Shown here: positions 1-10,559 of the stretch, piece by piece
How the letters are laid out: each line of letters begins with the position of its first letter
Numbering within the stretch: the first letter of the stretch is position 1
Source: Pseudonocardia broussonetiae
Lineage (GTDB): Bacteria; Actinomycetota; Actinomycetes; Mycobacteriales; Pseudonocardiaceae
Direction: 5' to 3'
Assembly: GCF_013155125.1 (NCBI RefSeq)
Contig: NZ_CP053564.1
Span: forward strand, 4,533,501-4,597,500
Length of the DNA stretch: 64,000 nucleotides
Notes under the pieces: model-generated
Told to the model about the DNA's origin: nothing
Database searches by the model: none
What the model saw: only the letters and a program-made list of their open reading frames with translations
Program-made: the position numbers and the translations under genes

Positions 1-485
1 ACCCGGAGACCGGCCAGGGCGACGCGCACGTGCAGTACGCGTTCTCGGCGCACCGCGCCGTCGTCGACGTCGACGTGGAGCTGGGGCTGGTGAAGGTCGT
101 CGCGCTGGACACCGCGCAGGACGTGGGCCGGGCGATCAACCCCGACGCCGTGATCGGCCAGATCCAGGGCGGCAGCGCCCAGGGCATGGGCCTGGCGCTG
201 ATGGAGGAGATCGTCGTGACCGACGGGAAGGTCCGCAACCCGTCGTTCACCGACTACCTGATCCCGACGATCCTGGACATGCCGCCGATGCAGGTCGCGG
301 TGCTCGAGTACGCCGACCCGCACGCGCCCTACGGCGTCCGCGGCGTCGGCGAGCCCCCGACGATCAGCTCGGGCCCGGCCGTCGCGGCGGCGATCCGCGC
401 GGCGACGGGCAAGGCGCTGCGCCGCGTGCCGGTGCGGCCGGAGCACATCGTCGACGGACCGGACGACGCCGAGGGAGGTGCGTGA
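1..485 (+). CDS. xanthine dehydrogenase, molybdopterin-binding subunit (3' end only)
   Basis: This is the C-terminal fragment (about 160 codons visible, entering from the left edge) of the large Mo-binding subunit of a xanthine dehydrogenase-family hydroxylase, which oxidises hypoxanthine/xanthine to urate. Near the end the sequence carries GVRGVGEPPT, the conserved block with the catalytic glutamate of the family. The upstream stretch with DVGRAINPDAVIGQIQGG is also typical of the C-terminal Mo-pterin domain. It overlaps the next gene by 4 bases and heads a purine-degradation run (allantoinase, allantoicase and glyoxylate genes), so xanthine is the likely substrate. A related aldehyde oxidase-type enzyme cannot be excluded from the tail alone. 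Confidence 0.88.
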   Translation, partial: PETGQGDAHVQYAFSAHRAVVDVDVELGLVKVVALDTAQDVGRAINPDAVIGQIQGGSAQGMGLALMEEIVVTDGKVRNPSFTDYLIPTILDMPPMQVAVLEYADPHAPYGVRGVGEPPTISSGPAVAAAIRAATGKALRRVPVRPEHIVDGPDDAEGGA

Positions 486-865
486 GGATGCCGCGCATGT
501 TCCTCAACGGCACCGCCATGGCCGGCGGGGCCGAGCACCACCTCGTCGGCGGGGCGCCGCTGGTCGCGGCCACGACGACCGCGCCGCGCTACCGCTTCCA
601 CGCCGTCGGCGGGCGCTACCCGGCCCTGGAGGACGTGGGGTCCGGCGGGGCGGCGGTCGAGGGCGAGGTCTACGAGCTGTCCTACGCGCAGCTGCGCGAG
701 GTGCTGCTGCCCGGCGAGCCCGACGGCCTGGAGCTCGGCGTGGTCGAGCTGGCCGACGGGTCCGGGTCGCTGGCGATGGTGCTGCGGCGGGAGTGCGCCG
801 GGCTCCCGCAGCTGACCGACATCTCGGCACTGGCGAGCTGGCGGGCGTACCGGGAGGCGTCGTGA
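482..865 (+). CDS. allophanate hydrolase C-terminal-like / gamma-glutamylcyclotransferase-fold protein
   Basis: This 127-residue protein matches the C-terminal domain of allophanate hydrolase (AtzF/DUR1 type) as a free-standing unit. The shared landmarks are TAPRYRF, GGAAVEGEVYEL, an LGVVELADG block and a closing SWRAYRE. In full-length AtzF this domain lies behind the amidase and acts on the N-carboxycarbamate product. Here no amidase domain is attached. The gene sits between xanthine dehydrogenase and allantoinase, overlapping the former by GTGA, so a role in ureide or urea-carboxylate handling is likely. The exact reaction is unknown. The GTG at 482 fits translational coupling, and an ATG at 488 is an alternative. 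Its 3' end lies in a 38-bp tandem duplication. Confidence 0.75.
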   Translation: MRMPRMFLNGTAMAGGAEHHLVGGAPLVAATTTAPRYRFHAVGGRYPALEDVGSGGAAVEGEVYELSYAQLREVLLPGEPDGLELGVVELADGSGSLAMVLRRECAGLPQLTDISALASWRAYREAS

Positions 866-928
866 TCACCGCCGACGTGCTTCCTCCCGCGGAGGCGTCG
901 TGATCACCGCCGACGTGCTTCCTCCCGC
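853..928 (+). repeat. 38-bp perfect tandem duplication at a gene junction
   Basis: Bases 853-890 and 891-928 are identical 38-bp copies. They span the end of the upstream gene and the gap before allantoinase. Each copy contains a TCGTGATCACC core, so each creates a tiny GTG-started frame (862-903 and 900-941, 13 codons plus stop). These frames are chained by stop-start overlaps and lead directly into the allantoinase ATG at 938. The bases around that ATG (GACATGATCACC) look like a third, diverged junction. Confidence 0.85.
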
Positions 929-937
929 GGTGGCGAC

Positions 938-2251
938 ATGATCACCGTGTTCCGCGCCGACCGCGTCGTCGTCGACGGGGCGGAGCGGCCCGCGGCGGTC
1001 GTCGTCGAGGGGGAGCGGATCGTCGCCGTCCTGCCGAAGGAGACCGACGTGGGCGGCGCCCGCGACGTGCTGCTCGGCGCCGACGAGGTGCTGCTCCCGG
1101 GGCTGGTCGACACGCACGTCCACGTCAACGAGCCCGGCCGCACCGAGTGGGAGGGCTTCGCCACCGCGACCCGCGCGGCCGCGGCGGGCGGCGTCACCAC
1201 GATCGTCGACATGCCGCTGAACTCGCTGCCGCCGACCGTCGACGTGGCCGCGCTGGAGGTCAAGCGCAAGGCCGCCGACGGGCAGTGCAGCGTCGACGTC
1301 GGGTTCTGGGGCGGCGCGGTGCCGGGCAACGCGGGCGGGCTGCGCGCGCTGCACGAGGCCGGCGTGTTCGGCGTCAAGTGCTTCCTCATCGACAGCGGCG
1401 TCCCGGAGTTCCCGCCGCTGCTCGACCCGGAACCCGCGCTGCGGGAGGTCGCGTCGTTCGACGGGCTGCTCATCGCGCACGCGGAGGACGGGGACCTGGT
1501 GACGGCGGCGCACGGGCGGCGCTACGCCGACTTCGTGGCCTCCCGCCCGGCCGCGTCGGAGGACTCGGCGATCGCGGGACTGCTTCGCGCGGCCGCGGCG
1601 ACCGGGGCGCGGGTGCACGTGGTGCACCTGTCCTCGGCGGGCGCGCTGCCCGAGCTCGCGGCGGCGCGGGCCGCCGGGGTGCGGGTGAGCGTCGAGACCT
1701 GCCCGCACTACCTCGCGCTCACCGCCGAGGAGGTGCCCGACGGCGACACGCGCTTCAAGTGCTGCCCGCCCGTGCGCGGCGAGGACAACCGCGACGCGCT
1801 GTGGGCCGGCCTGGCCGACGGCACGATCGACATGGTCGTGAGCGACCACTCGCCGTGCACGCCCGACCTGAAGAGCCTGGAGACGGGCGACTTCGGGCAG
1901 GCGTGGGGCGGCATCGCGTCGCTGCAGCTGGGGCTGCCCGTGGTGTGGACCGAGGCGCGCCGCCGCGGCCACTCCCTGGCCGAGGTGGTGCGGTGGATGG
2001 CCGAGCGCCCGGCCGCGCTGGTGGGGCTGGGCCGCAAGGGCCGCATCGCCGCCGGCTGCGACGCCGACCTGGCCGTGCTCGCCCCGGACGGGACGTTCAC
2101 GGTGGGGGAGCTGCACCACCGCAGCCCGCTCACCCCCTACGCCGGGCGCGAGCTGCACGGGGTCGTGCGCGCCACCTGGCTGCGCGGCCACCCGGTCGAC
2201 GGGGACGATCCCCGTGGCCGGCTGCTGACCCGAGGAGAGCAAGGACCATGA
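938..2251 (+). CDS. allB: allantoinase
   Basis: Allantoinase hydrolyses the hydantoin ring of allantoin to allantoate. The 437-residue length and sequence fit the AllB branch of the cyclic amidohydrolases. The binuclear metal site is visible: H60 and H62 in [10 protein letters not shown], the lysine that is carboxylated in the family (K147 in GVKCFL), H181, H230 in the HVVHLSSA block, and D303 in SDHSPC. The ATG at 938 follows the duplicated junction sequence. The gene ends in an ATGA overlap with allantoicase, so the two are probably translated together. It is the first committed step of the ureide block here. Confidence 0.95.
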   Translation: MITVFRADRVVVDGAERPAAVVVEGERIVAVLPKETDVGGARDVLLGADEVLLPGLVDTHVHVNEPGRTEWEGFATATRAAAAGGVTTIVDMPLNSLPPTVDVAALEVKRKAADGQCSVDVGFWGGAVPGNAGGLRALHEAGVFGVKCFLIDSGVPEFPPLLDPEPALREVASFDGLLIAHAEDGDLVTAAHGRRYADFVASRPAASEDSAIAGLLRAAAATGARVHVVHLSSAGALPELAAARAAGVRVSVETCPHYLALTAEEVPDGDTRFKCCPPVRGEDNRDALWAGLADGTIDMVVSDHSPCTPDLKSLETGDFGQAWGGIASLQLGLPVVWTEARRRGHSLAEVVRWMAERPAALVGLGRKGRIAAGCDADLAVLAPDGTFTVGELHHRSPLTPYAGRELHGVVRATWLRGHPVDGDDPRGRLLTRGEQGP

Positions 2252-3252
2252 TCGACATCGACTTCCGGGCGCTGCCCGACCTGGCCGTCCGGAACCTCGG
2301 CGGCGCCGTCGTGCACGCCAACGACGAGGCGTTCGCCGTCCGCGAGAACCTGATCACGCCGGGCCCGGCCGTGTTCGACCCGAGCACGTTCGGCCCCAAG
2401 GGCAAGGTCTACGACGGCTGGGAGACCCGCCGCCGCCGCGAGCCCGGCCACGACGAGGCGGTCGTGCGGCTCGGCGCGCCCGGGATCGTGCGGGGTGTCG
2501 TCGTCGACACGTCGTGGTTCACCGGCAACTACCCGCCGGAGGTGTCGGTCGAGGGGATCGCGCTGGACGGCCACCCGTCGGTCGGGGAGCTGCTCGCCGC
2601 CGACGGCTGGCACACCCTCGTGGGGCGCACCGCGGTCAAGGGCGACACCGAGAACGACTTCGCCGTGCGCAGCACCCGCCGGGTCACGCACGTCCGGCTG
2701 CGGATCCACCCCGACGGGGGCGTCGCCCGACTGCGCGTGCACGGCCAGGCGCTGCCCGACCCGGCGCTGCTCGACGCGCTCGGCACCGTCGACCTCGCGG
2801 CGCTGGAGCACGGCGGCGTCGTCACCGGCTGCTCCAACCTCTTCTACAGCTCGCCGAACAACCTGCTGCTGCCCGGCCCGGCCCGCTCGATGGGCGAGGG
2901 CTGGGAGACCGCACGGCGCCGCGACGACGGCAACGACTTCGTGGAGGTCGCGCTGGCCGCGGAGGGCGCCGTCGCCGTGGCGGAGCTGGACACGAGCTGG
3001 TTCCTGCACAACGCCCCGGGCTGGGCGAGCCTGCGGGGCCGGGCGGGCGAGGGGGAGTGGGTCGACCTCCTGCCGCGCACGCCGTTGCGGCCCGACACCC
3101 GCCACCGCTTCGTGCTCGCCGACCCGCCGCCCGTCGACCGGGTACGGCTGGACGTCTTCCCCGACGGCGGCATGGCCCGCCTGCGGCTGCACGGCACGCC
3201 CACCACCGCGGGCCGGGCGGAGCTCGAGCGCCGCTGGACCGCCGCGCGCTAG
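2248..3252 (+). CDS. alc: allantoicase
   Basis: Allantoicase cleaves allantoate to ureidoglycolate and urea. The 334-residue protein is built from two similar jelly-roll halves, as in the family. The repeated blocks [17 protein letters not shown] (about residue 52) and [16 protein letters not shown] (about residue 212) are each followed by a (V/L)DTSWF motif. The start overlaps the allB stop by ATGA. Because this route makes ureidoglycolate, a ureidoglycolate lyase or urea-releasing hydrolase is needed next; no recognisable allA is present in the window. The downstream genes nevertheless use glyoxylate, the expected product. Confidence 0.94.
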   Translation: MIDIDFRALPDLAVRNLGGAVVHANDEAFAVRENLITPGPAVFDPSTFGPKGKVYDGWETRRRREPGHDEAVVRLGAPGIVRGVVVDTSWFTGNYPPEVSVEGIALDGHPSVGELLAADGWHTLVGRTAVKGDTENDFAVRSTRRVTHVRLRIHPDGGVARLRVHGQALPDPALLDALGTVDLAALEHGGVVTGCSNLFYSSPNNLLLPGPARSMGEGWETARRRDDGNDFVEVALAAEGAVAVAELDTSWFLHNAPGWASLRGRAGEGEWVDLLPRTPLRPDTRHRFVLADPPPVDRVRLDVFPDGGMARLRLHGTPTTAGRAELERRWTAAR

Positions 3253-3276
3253 CCCGCCGCCGTCCCATCCCCCTCA

Positions 3277-3331
3277 TTGCAGGAAAGCCACTTTCCCGCC
3301 CTCTGATGGCAGCAACGTGGCTTTCCTGCAA
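3277..3331. repeat. 15-bp perfect inverted repeat between allantoicase and hydroxypyruvate isomerase
   Basis: The arms TTGCAGGAAAGCCAC (3277-3291) and GTGGCTTTCCTGCAA (3317-3331) are exact reverse complements around a 25-base loop. The left arm runs into CTTTCC, which gives a smaller alternative palindrome GGAAAG-CCA-CTTTCC. The element ends 25 bases before the downstream ATG. It could be an attenuator hairpin, an operator pair or a REP-like dispersed element; there is no T-run of a classical terminator. Confidence 0.7.
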
Positions 3332-3356
3332 CTCCCGCACGCCCCTGGAGGCCCCC

Positions 3357-4157
3357 ATGGCGATCCACTACGCCGTCAACTGCTCCATCCTGTTCACCGA
3401 GCTGCCCCTGCTGCAGCGCCCCGCCGCGGCCGCCGCCGCCGGCTTCGACGCCGTCGAGTTCTGGTGGCCCTTCCCGACCACCGCACCCACCGACGCCGAG
3501 GTCGACGAGTTCGCCTCCGCCGTCGAGGACGCGGGGGTGCGGCTCACCGGCCTCAACTTCGCCGCAGGCGACATGCCCGCCGGCGACCGCGGCCTCGTGT
3601 CGTGGCCCGGCCGGGAGGCCGGGTTCCGCGACTCCGTCGCCGTGGCCGTCGGCCTCGGCGAGCGCCTGGGCACCCGCGTGTTCAACGCCCTCTACGGCAA
3701 CCGGGTCGAGGGCGCCGCCGGCCAGGACGACGTCGCCGACGCCAACCTCGCCCACGCCGCGGGAGCGGCGGCGCGGATCGGCGCCACCGTGGTGCTGGAG
3801 CCGCTGTCGGGCGCCGAGCGCTACCCGCTGCGCACCGCCGCCGACGCGCTGGCCGTGGCCGACCGGGTGGGGGAGCCGAACCTCGCCCTGCTCGCCGACC
3901 TCTACCACCTCGCGGTGAACGGTGAGGACCTCGACGCCCTGCCCGCGCTCGCCGCCCGGATCGGCCACGTCCAGATCGCCGACGCCCCCGGCCGCCACGA
4001 GCCCGGCACCGGCTCGCTCGACCTGCGCCGCCACCTCGACGCCCTCACCGACGCCGGCTACACCGGCCACGTCGGGCTGGAGTACGCGCCCACCACGACC
4101 AGCGCCGCCGCGTTCGACTGGCTGGCGCCCTCGCACACCAGGGAGCTCACCTCATGA
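3357..4157 (+). CDS. hyi: hydroxypyruvate isomerase
   Basis: This is a 266-residue TIM-barrel enzyme of the hydroxypyruvate isomerase/xylose-isomerase-like family, interconverting hydroxypyruvate and tartronate semialdehyde. Characteristic stretches are [18 protein letters not shown] at the start, the [11 protein letters not shown] strand, [14 protein letters not shown] and the metal-ligand-bearing VVLEPLS and [14 protein letters not shown] blocks. The ATG at 3357 follows a GGAGGC ribosome-binding site and lies 25 bases after the inverted repeat. It overlaps the tartronate semialdehyde reductase gene by ATGA and belongs to the glyoxylate-to-glycerate branch. Confidence 0.93.
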   Translation: MAIHYAVNCSILFTELPLLQRPAAAAAAGFDAVEFWWPFPTTAPTDAEVDEFASAVEDAGVRLTGLNFAAGDMPAGDRGLVSWPGREAGFRDSVAVAVGLGERLGTRVFNALYGNRVEGAAGQDDVADANLAHAAGAAARIGATVVLEPLSGAERYPLRTAADALAVADRVGEPNLALLADLYHLAVNGEDLDALPALAARIGHVQIADAPGRHEPGTGSLDLRRHLDALTDAGYTGHVGLEYAPTTTSAAAFDWLAPSHTRELTS

Positions 4158-5025
4158 CCACCATCGCGTTCATCGGCCTCGGCATCATGGGGGGCCCGAT
4201 GGCGGCCCACCTCGTCGCCGCGGGCCACGACGTCGTCGGCCACAACCTCTCGCGGCCCGCCGTCGACCGGCTCGTCGCCGCGGGCGGCCGGGCCGCCACC
4301 GACACCGCCGACGCCGTGCGCGACGCCGAGGTCGTGATCACGATGGTCCCGGACAGCCCGGACGTCGAGGCGCTGGTCGCCGAGGTCTACCCGAACGTCA
4401 AGCCCGGCACCCTGCACATCGACTGCTCCACCATCCGGCCCGACGTCGCCCGCCGGGTCGCCGCCGCCGGCGCCGAGCACGGCGTCCGCGTCGTCGACGC
4501 CCCGGTCAGCGGCGGCGAGGCCGGCGCGGTCGAGGGCACGCTCTCGATCATGGTCGGCGGCGACGCGGCCGACGTCGAGGCCGCCCGCCCCTACCTCGAC
4601 GTCGTCGGCGGCACCGTCGTGCACGTCGGCCCGGCCGGGGCGGGTCAGACGGTCAAGGCCGCGAACCAGCTGATCGTCGCCGGCAACATCCAGCTCGTCG
4701 CCGAGGCGCTGGTGTTCCTGGAGGCGCACGGCGTCGACACGGGCGCCGCTGTCGAGGTGCTCGCGGGAGGCCTCGCCGGGAGCACCGTGCTCGACCGCAA
4801 GGCCGCCGGGATGCGGGCCCGCACCTTCGCGCCCGGCTTCCGGATCGACCTGCACCACAAGGACCTCGGCATCGTCACCGCCGCCGCCCGCGAGGCCGGC
4901 GTCGCCATCCCGCTCGGGGCGCACGTCGCCCAGCTGGTCGCGTCCCTGCGCGCCCAGGGCCACGGCGGCCTCGACCACAGCGCGCTGCTGCTGCAGGTCG
5001 AGTCCCTGTCCGGAAGGAACCCCTC

Positions 5026-5029
<4 letters not shown>
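4154..5029 (+). CDS. glxR: 2-hydroxy-3-oxopropionate (tartronate semialdehyde) reductase
   Basis: This 291-residue member of the beta-hydroxyacid dehydrogenase family reduces tartronate semialdehyde to D-glycerate with NAD(P)H. An N-terminal Rossmann motif, GLGIMGGPM (residues 8-16), is followed by the family signature [11 protein letters not shown] (115-125) and the catalytic lysine K168 in GQTVKAANQ. Both ends overlap neighbours by ATGA (hyi upstream, gcl downstream), so it is part of one translationally coupled unit. The adjacent carboligase supplies the substrate. Position and sequence favour GlxR over 3-hydroxyisobutyrate dehydrogenase, its closest relative family. Confidence 0.93.
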
Positions 5030-6809
<1,780 letters not shown>

Positions 6810-6813
<4 letters not shown>

Positions 6814-7907
6814 CCGGGCACGTCCTCGTCGCGCCCGACAAGTTCAAGGGCTCGGCGACGGCGGCGCAGGTGGCGGCCCACCTCGCCGCCGGCGTCCGGG
6901 CCGCGGGGCGGCACGCCGTCGAGCTGCCCGTCGCCGACGGCGGAGAGGGGACGCGCGACGCGGCGGTCGCGGCCGGGTTCCGCCCGGTGGCGGTCACGGT
7001 GTCCGGGCCCACCGGACGCCCGGTGCGGGCCGGGATCGCGGTGCGGCACGGCACGGCGGTCGTCGAGCTGGCGGCGGCGTCGGGCCTCGCGCAGCTGCCC
7101 GCGGGCCCGGACCCGCTGCGCGCGAGCAGCCGCGGCACCGGGGAGCTCGTCACGGCGGCGCTGGACGCCGGGGCCGGCACCGTCGTGCTCGGGGTCGGGG
7201 GCAGCGCGTGCACCGACGGCGGGGCGGGGATGCTCGCCGCGCTGGGCGCCCGCCTGCTCGACGCCGACGGCGCACCGCTGCCCGACGGCGGCGCGGCGCT
7301 CGCGCGGCTGGCCCGCGTCGACCTCACCGGGCTCGACCGGCGCCTGGCCGCCACCCGGGTCGTGCTGGCCTGCGACGTCGACAACCCGCTGCTCGGGCCG
7401 ACCGGGGCCGCTGCGGTCTACGGGCCGCAGAAGGGCGCGCGGCCCGGCGAGGTCGCCGCGCTGGAGGCGGCGCTGGCGCGGTGGGCGTCGGTCGTCGGAC
7501 CGGACGCGGCCCGCCGTCCCGGGTCGGGCGCCGCCGGCGGCGTCGGCTTCGCCGCCCTGGCCGTCCTCGGGGCGGAGCGGCGCCCGGGCATCGAGGTCGT
7601 CCTGGAGCTCGTCGGGTTCGGCCCGCTGCTCGCCGGGGCGGCGCTGGTGATCACGGGCGAGGGCGCGCTGGACGAGCAGACCCTGCACGGAAAGGCCCCG
7701 GCCGGGGTGGCGCGGGCCGCCCGCGCGGCCGGGGTCCCGGTGGTCGCGGTCTGCGGCCGGTCCTCCCTCGCCCCGGACCGGGCGCGGGCCGCCGGCCTGG
7801 GGTCGGTGCACGTGCTCAGCGACGTCGAGCCCGACCTCGCGCGCTGCCTGGCCGACCCCGGCCCGCCGCTGCGGGCCCTGGCGCGGCGGATCGCTACGGC
7901 CGCCTGA
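6810..7907 (+). CDS. glxK: glycerate kinase
   Basis: This 365-residue GlxK/GarK-family kinase phosphorylates the D-glycerate made by the upstream enzymes and feeds it into glycolysis. Family landmarks are [11 protein letters not shown] at the start, PVADGGEGT (about residue 44), [23 protein letters not shown] and [16 protein letters not shown]. The GTG at 6810 overlaps the gcl stop as GTGA, supporting coupling. It is the last gene of the purine/glyoxylate run. The next gene is separated by 86 bases that contain a candidate promoter box. Confidence 0.94.
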
Positions 7908-7918
7908 CCTGCGCGTCC

Positions 7919-7986
7919 GGTGTAACCCGACGCCGCCGCCGGGACTCCTACAGGACAGGAAGGCAGCATCCCCACACCTGAAGGAG
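7919..7986 (+). promoter_or_regulatory. upstream region of Asp-repeat protein: GTGTAACCC box and Shine-Dalgarno
   Basis: The box GTGTAACCC lies at 7920-7928, and AAGGAG at 7981-7986 precedes the ATG at 7994. The same box occurs on the - strand at 30970-30978 in front of the paralogous gene at nearly the same distance (65 versus 64 bases before the start codon). A GTAAC core is seen in some ECF sigma -35 elements, but no equally convincing -10 is shared, so the promoter class is a guess. Confidence 0.5.
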
Positions 7987-7993
7987 CACTCCG

Positions 7994-8368
7994 ATGTCGG
8001 ACATCTACTACACCAGCGACGGCAGCATCGTCACCCTCGAGGACCACGACGGCGACGGCTACGAGGAGACCACCCTCGTCGACGAGAACCGCGACGGCGA
8101 GACCGACGCGTGGCTGATCGACACCGACGGCGACACCCGCGACGACCAGGCCTACTTCGACAACAGCCCCGGCGACGACGACTTCACGGCGGACGTCACC
8201 GCGGTCGACACGAACTCCGACGGCCGCGTCGACCGGGTGTACGACGACCTGGACTTCGACGGCGACCACGACCGCGTGACGACCGGCGGCAACGCCTGGC
8301 TGGGCGACGCCAACCCGTACGGCCCGGATCTGCAGGAGACGGTCAACGAGGTCTACCGGCAGCTGTGA
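7994..8368 (+). CDS. small acidic Asp-repeat (Ca-binding-type) protein
   Basis: I do not recognise a named family. The 124 residues are about one quarter aspartate and carry five loops of the D-x-D-x-D-G type (DHDGDGYEE, DENRDGETD, DTDGDTRDD, DTNSDGRVD, DLDFDGDHD). These resemble EF-hand, dockerin or thrombospondin type-3 calcium loops. No signal peptide or membrane segment is visible. A paralogue lies at 30393-30905: both share DGDGY(E/Q)ETTL, a D-N-x-x-x-D-D/G-E/D-F segment and ANPYG near the C-terminus. A good AAGGAG site supports the start. Calcium binding is inferred from the loops only; role and location are unknown. Confidence 0.8.
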   Translation: MSDIYYTSDGSIVTLEDHDGDGYEETTLVDENRDGETDAWLIDTDGDTRDDQAYFDNSPGDDDFTADVTAVDTNSDGRVDRVYDDLDFDGDHDRVTTGGNAWLGDANPYGPDLQETVNEVYRQL

Positions 8369-8404
8369 GCCCCGCACCGCCCCGGCTCGACCGGACCGCC
8401 CCTC

Positions 8405-8437
8405 CTCCGCCACCGCCGGCTTCCGGCGGTGGCGGAG
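8405..8437 (+). terminator. strong GC hairpin after the Asp-repeat gene
   Basis: A perfect 15-bp stem (8405-8419 with 8423-8437) closes a 3-base loop, 37 bases after the stop codon. There is no T-run, which is common for intrinsic terminators in very GC-rich actinobacteria. It separates the Asp-repeat gene from the next operon. Confidence 0.7.
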
Positions 8438-8532
8438 TCGTGTCCGCGCCCCTCGCGCGCCGACCGGTTCCATAGCAAACGTCTGATCGGTTCATCTCGG
8501 TACTCGTACTGGTCTTATGGGCTGACCCTCCC

Positions 8533-8571
8533 TAGCGTCTGTGCCACCACCACGGACGAGGAGGTCTGGCG
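8533..8571 (+). promoter_or_regulatory. candidate promoter and ribosome-binding site of the monooxygenase-P450 operon
   Basis: A TAGCGT -10-like hexamer lies at 8533-8538, 33 bases before the ATG at 8572, and a GAGGAGG Shine-Dalgarno lies within 8559-8567. The AT-richer stretch 8472-8520 upstream, with a repeated TACTCGTACTGG segment, may hold the -35 and a regulator site, but no clear palindrome is visible. Only the ribosome-binding site is secure. Confidence 0.45.
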
Positions 8572-9702
8572 ATGAATCCCCTGGCAGGCGACAACCCGCT
8601 GAAGCTCGGACTGTTCTGCACCAACGGCCCGGGCGCGTCGCAGACCCTGGTCCCGGAGGCCCCCGAGACGTCCTGGGACCTCTCCCTGCGGACCGCGCGC
8701 GCTGCGGACCGCGCGGGGTTCGAGGCCGTCGTGCCGTTCGCCCGCTGGAAGGGCTACCCGGAGAACCGGGCCGACCACAAGACCGGCTGCGTGATGGACC
8801 CGTTCACCTGGGCCGCCGGCATCGCCGCCGCGACCGAGCGGATCGGCGTCTTCGCCACCTCGCACGCGCCCACGCTGCACCCGATCGTCGCGGCCAAGCA
8901 GGCGGCGACGGTCGACCACATCTCCGGCGGACGGTTCGCCCTCAACGTGGTGGGCGGCTGGAACCGGCCGGAGCTGGAGATGTTCGGCGCCCCGCTGCGC
9001 GAGCACGACGAGCGCTACGACCACCTCGACGAGTGGCTGCAGGTGATCCGCAGGCTCTGGACCGAGACCGACGAGTTCGACTTCCACGGCCGCTTCTTCG
9101 ACGTCGTCGGCGGGGTCTCCCAGCCCAAGCCGGTGCAGCGCCGCATCCCGATCATGAACGCCGGCGGGTCGCCGCGCGGCATGCGCTTCGCCGCCGAGCA
9201 CGCCGACCTCTGCTTCCTGATCGTGCACTCCGAGGAGGAGTCGGCGGTGCGCGAGCAGGTGCAGGGCTACAAGCGGATGGCGCGCGAGGAGTTCGGGCGC
9301 GAGATCGCGGTCTGGACCCACACGGTCGTCGTGCAGCGGGACACGCAGGCCGAGGCGGACGCCTACCTGCACCGCTTCTCGGTGGAGCACGAGGACACCG
9401 AGAGCGTCGACGCCTGGATGCGCCTGCAGGGGGCGAACGCGCAGCTGATGCCGCCCGACGTCGCCCGGGCGATGCGGCAGCGGTTCGCCGCGGGTGCCGG
9501 CGGCTTCCCGCTCGTGGGCACCCCGGAGACCATCGCCGGGCGCCTGGAGATGCTCAGCTCCACAGGCGTCGACGGGGCGCTGCTGACCTGGGTCGACTAC
9601 GACGCCGGGATCGCCGACTTCACCCGCGACGTGCTGCCCCGCCTGGAGCGCGCCGGACTGCGCGCGCCCGTCGCGGCCCCCGCGGCGCTGGTGACGGCAT
9701 GA
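8572..9702 (+). CDS. LLM-class flavin-dependent monooxygenase
   Basis: This 376-residue protein is a bacterial luciferase-like (FMNH2-dependent) monooxygenase. The barrel landmarks are LGLFCTNGPG at strand 1, the TERIGVFATSHAPTLHP and DHISGGRFALNVVGGWN blocks, a PIMNAGGSPRGMRFAAEHAD region and a late GTPETIAGRLEML helix. The closest recognisable relatives are RutA (pyrimidine oxygenase) and alkanesulfonate or dimethylsulfone monooxygenases, all of which open C-N or C-S bonds. It leads a five-gene operon with an FAH hydrolase, an OCD-like protein, a DapA-like lyase and a P450, and overlaps the second gene by ATGA. No flavin reductase gene is nearby. The substrate is unknown. Confidence 0.85.
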   Translation: MNPLAGDNPLKLGLFCTNGPGASQTLVPEAPETSWDLSLRTARAADRAGFEAVVPFARWKGYPENRADHKTGCVMDPFTWAAGIAAATERIGVFATSHAPTLHPIVAAKQAATVDHISGGRFALNVVGGWNRPELEMFGAPLREHDERYDHLDEWLQVIRRLWTETDEFDFHGRFFDVVGGVSQPKPVQRRIPIMNAGGSPRGMRFAAEHADLCFLIVHSEEESAVREQVQGYKRMAREEFGREIAVWTHTVVVQRDTQAEADAYLHRFSVEHEDTESVDAWMRLQGANAQLMPPDVARAMRQRFAAGAGGFPLVGTPETIAGRLEMLSSTGVDGALLTWVDYDAGIADFTRDVLPRLERAGLRAPVAAPAALVTA

Positions 9703-10559
9703 GGCTCGCGCGCTTCCGCACGGCGGGCGGCACGGGGTTCGGCGTGGTCGAGGGGGACCGGGTCGCGCGCCTCGACCACCGCGTCGCGTCCTTCGAGCAG
9801 GTGCTCGCCGCGCCCGTGTCCCCGCGCGACGACGACCCGCGCGTCCCGACCGCGGACCTGGAGTGGCTGCCGCCGCTGGGCGACCACCCGAAGATCGTGT
9901 GCGTGGGCTTCAACTACCCCGCGCACGCCACGGAGTCCGACCGCGCACCCGACGCCCCCACCCACCCGACGCTGTTCACCCGCTTCGGCGACACGCTCGT
10001 CGGTGCGGGCGGCGCGGTCGTGCGGCCCGCGGGGGAGGACTCGCTGGACTGGGAGGGCGAGGCCGCGCTGGTCGTCGGCCGCGCGGGCCGGCGGATCCCC
10101 GCGGGCGACGCCCTGGCGCACGTCACCGGCGTCACCTGCCTGGCCGAGAACAGCGTCCGCTCGTGGCAGCTGCACTCGAACCAGGCCACCGCGGGGAAGA
10201 ACTGGCCCGCCAGCGGCGCGGCCGGCCCCTGGGTGACGACGCTCGACGAGCTCGGCACCGGTTCGCTGCGCGTCACCACCCGGCTCAACGGCGCGGTGGT
10301 GCAGGACGACACGACCGACCGGCTGACCTTCCCGTTCGCCGAGCTCGTCGCCTACGTCAGCACCTTCACCCCGCTGCGCCCGGGCGACCTCATCGCCACC
10401 GGCACCCCGCGGGGCATCGGGTTCCGGATGGAACCGCCGCGGTTCCTGAGGCCGGGCGACGACCTCGAGGTCGAGGTGTCCGGTGTGGGCGTGCTGCGCC
10501 ATGGCGTGGTGGACGAGGTCGTCCCCGCGCTGGCACGGACGGCGGGGTCGCTCCGATGA
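9699..10559 (+). CDS. fumarylacetoacetate hydrolase (FAH) family protein
   Basis: This 286-residue FAH-superfamily enzyme is of the class that hydrolyses or decarboxylates C-C bonds in acyl-pyruvate or oxo-acid intermediates. The FAH core is visible: KIVCVGFNYPAHATE (about residue 66), the metal-binding acidic residues in DWEGEAALVV (about 113), the lysine in TAGKNW, and the GDLIATGTPRGIG loop. Start and stop are coupled to neighbours by ATGA overlaps. In this operon it probably acts on a ring-opened or oxidised product of the upstream monooxygenase. The family call is firm; the substrate is not. Confidence 0.88.
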   Translation: MRLARFRTAGGTGFGVVEGDRVARLDHRVASFEQVLAAPVSPRDDDPRVPTADLEWLPPLGDHPKIVCVGFNYPAHATESDRAPDAPTHPTLFTRFGDTLVGAGGAVVRPAGEDSLDWEGEAALVVGRAGRRIPAGDALAHVTGVTCLAENSVRSWQLHSNQATAGKNWPASGAAGPWVTTLDELGTGSLRVTTRLNGAVVQDDTTDRLTFPFAELVAYVSTFTPLRPGDLIATGTPRGIGFRMEPPRFLRPGDDLEVEVSGVGVLRHGVVDEVVPALARTAGSLR

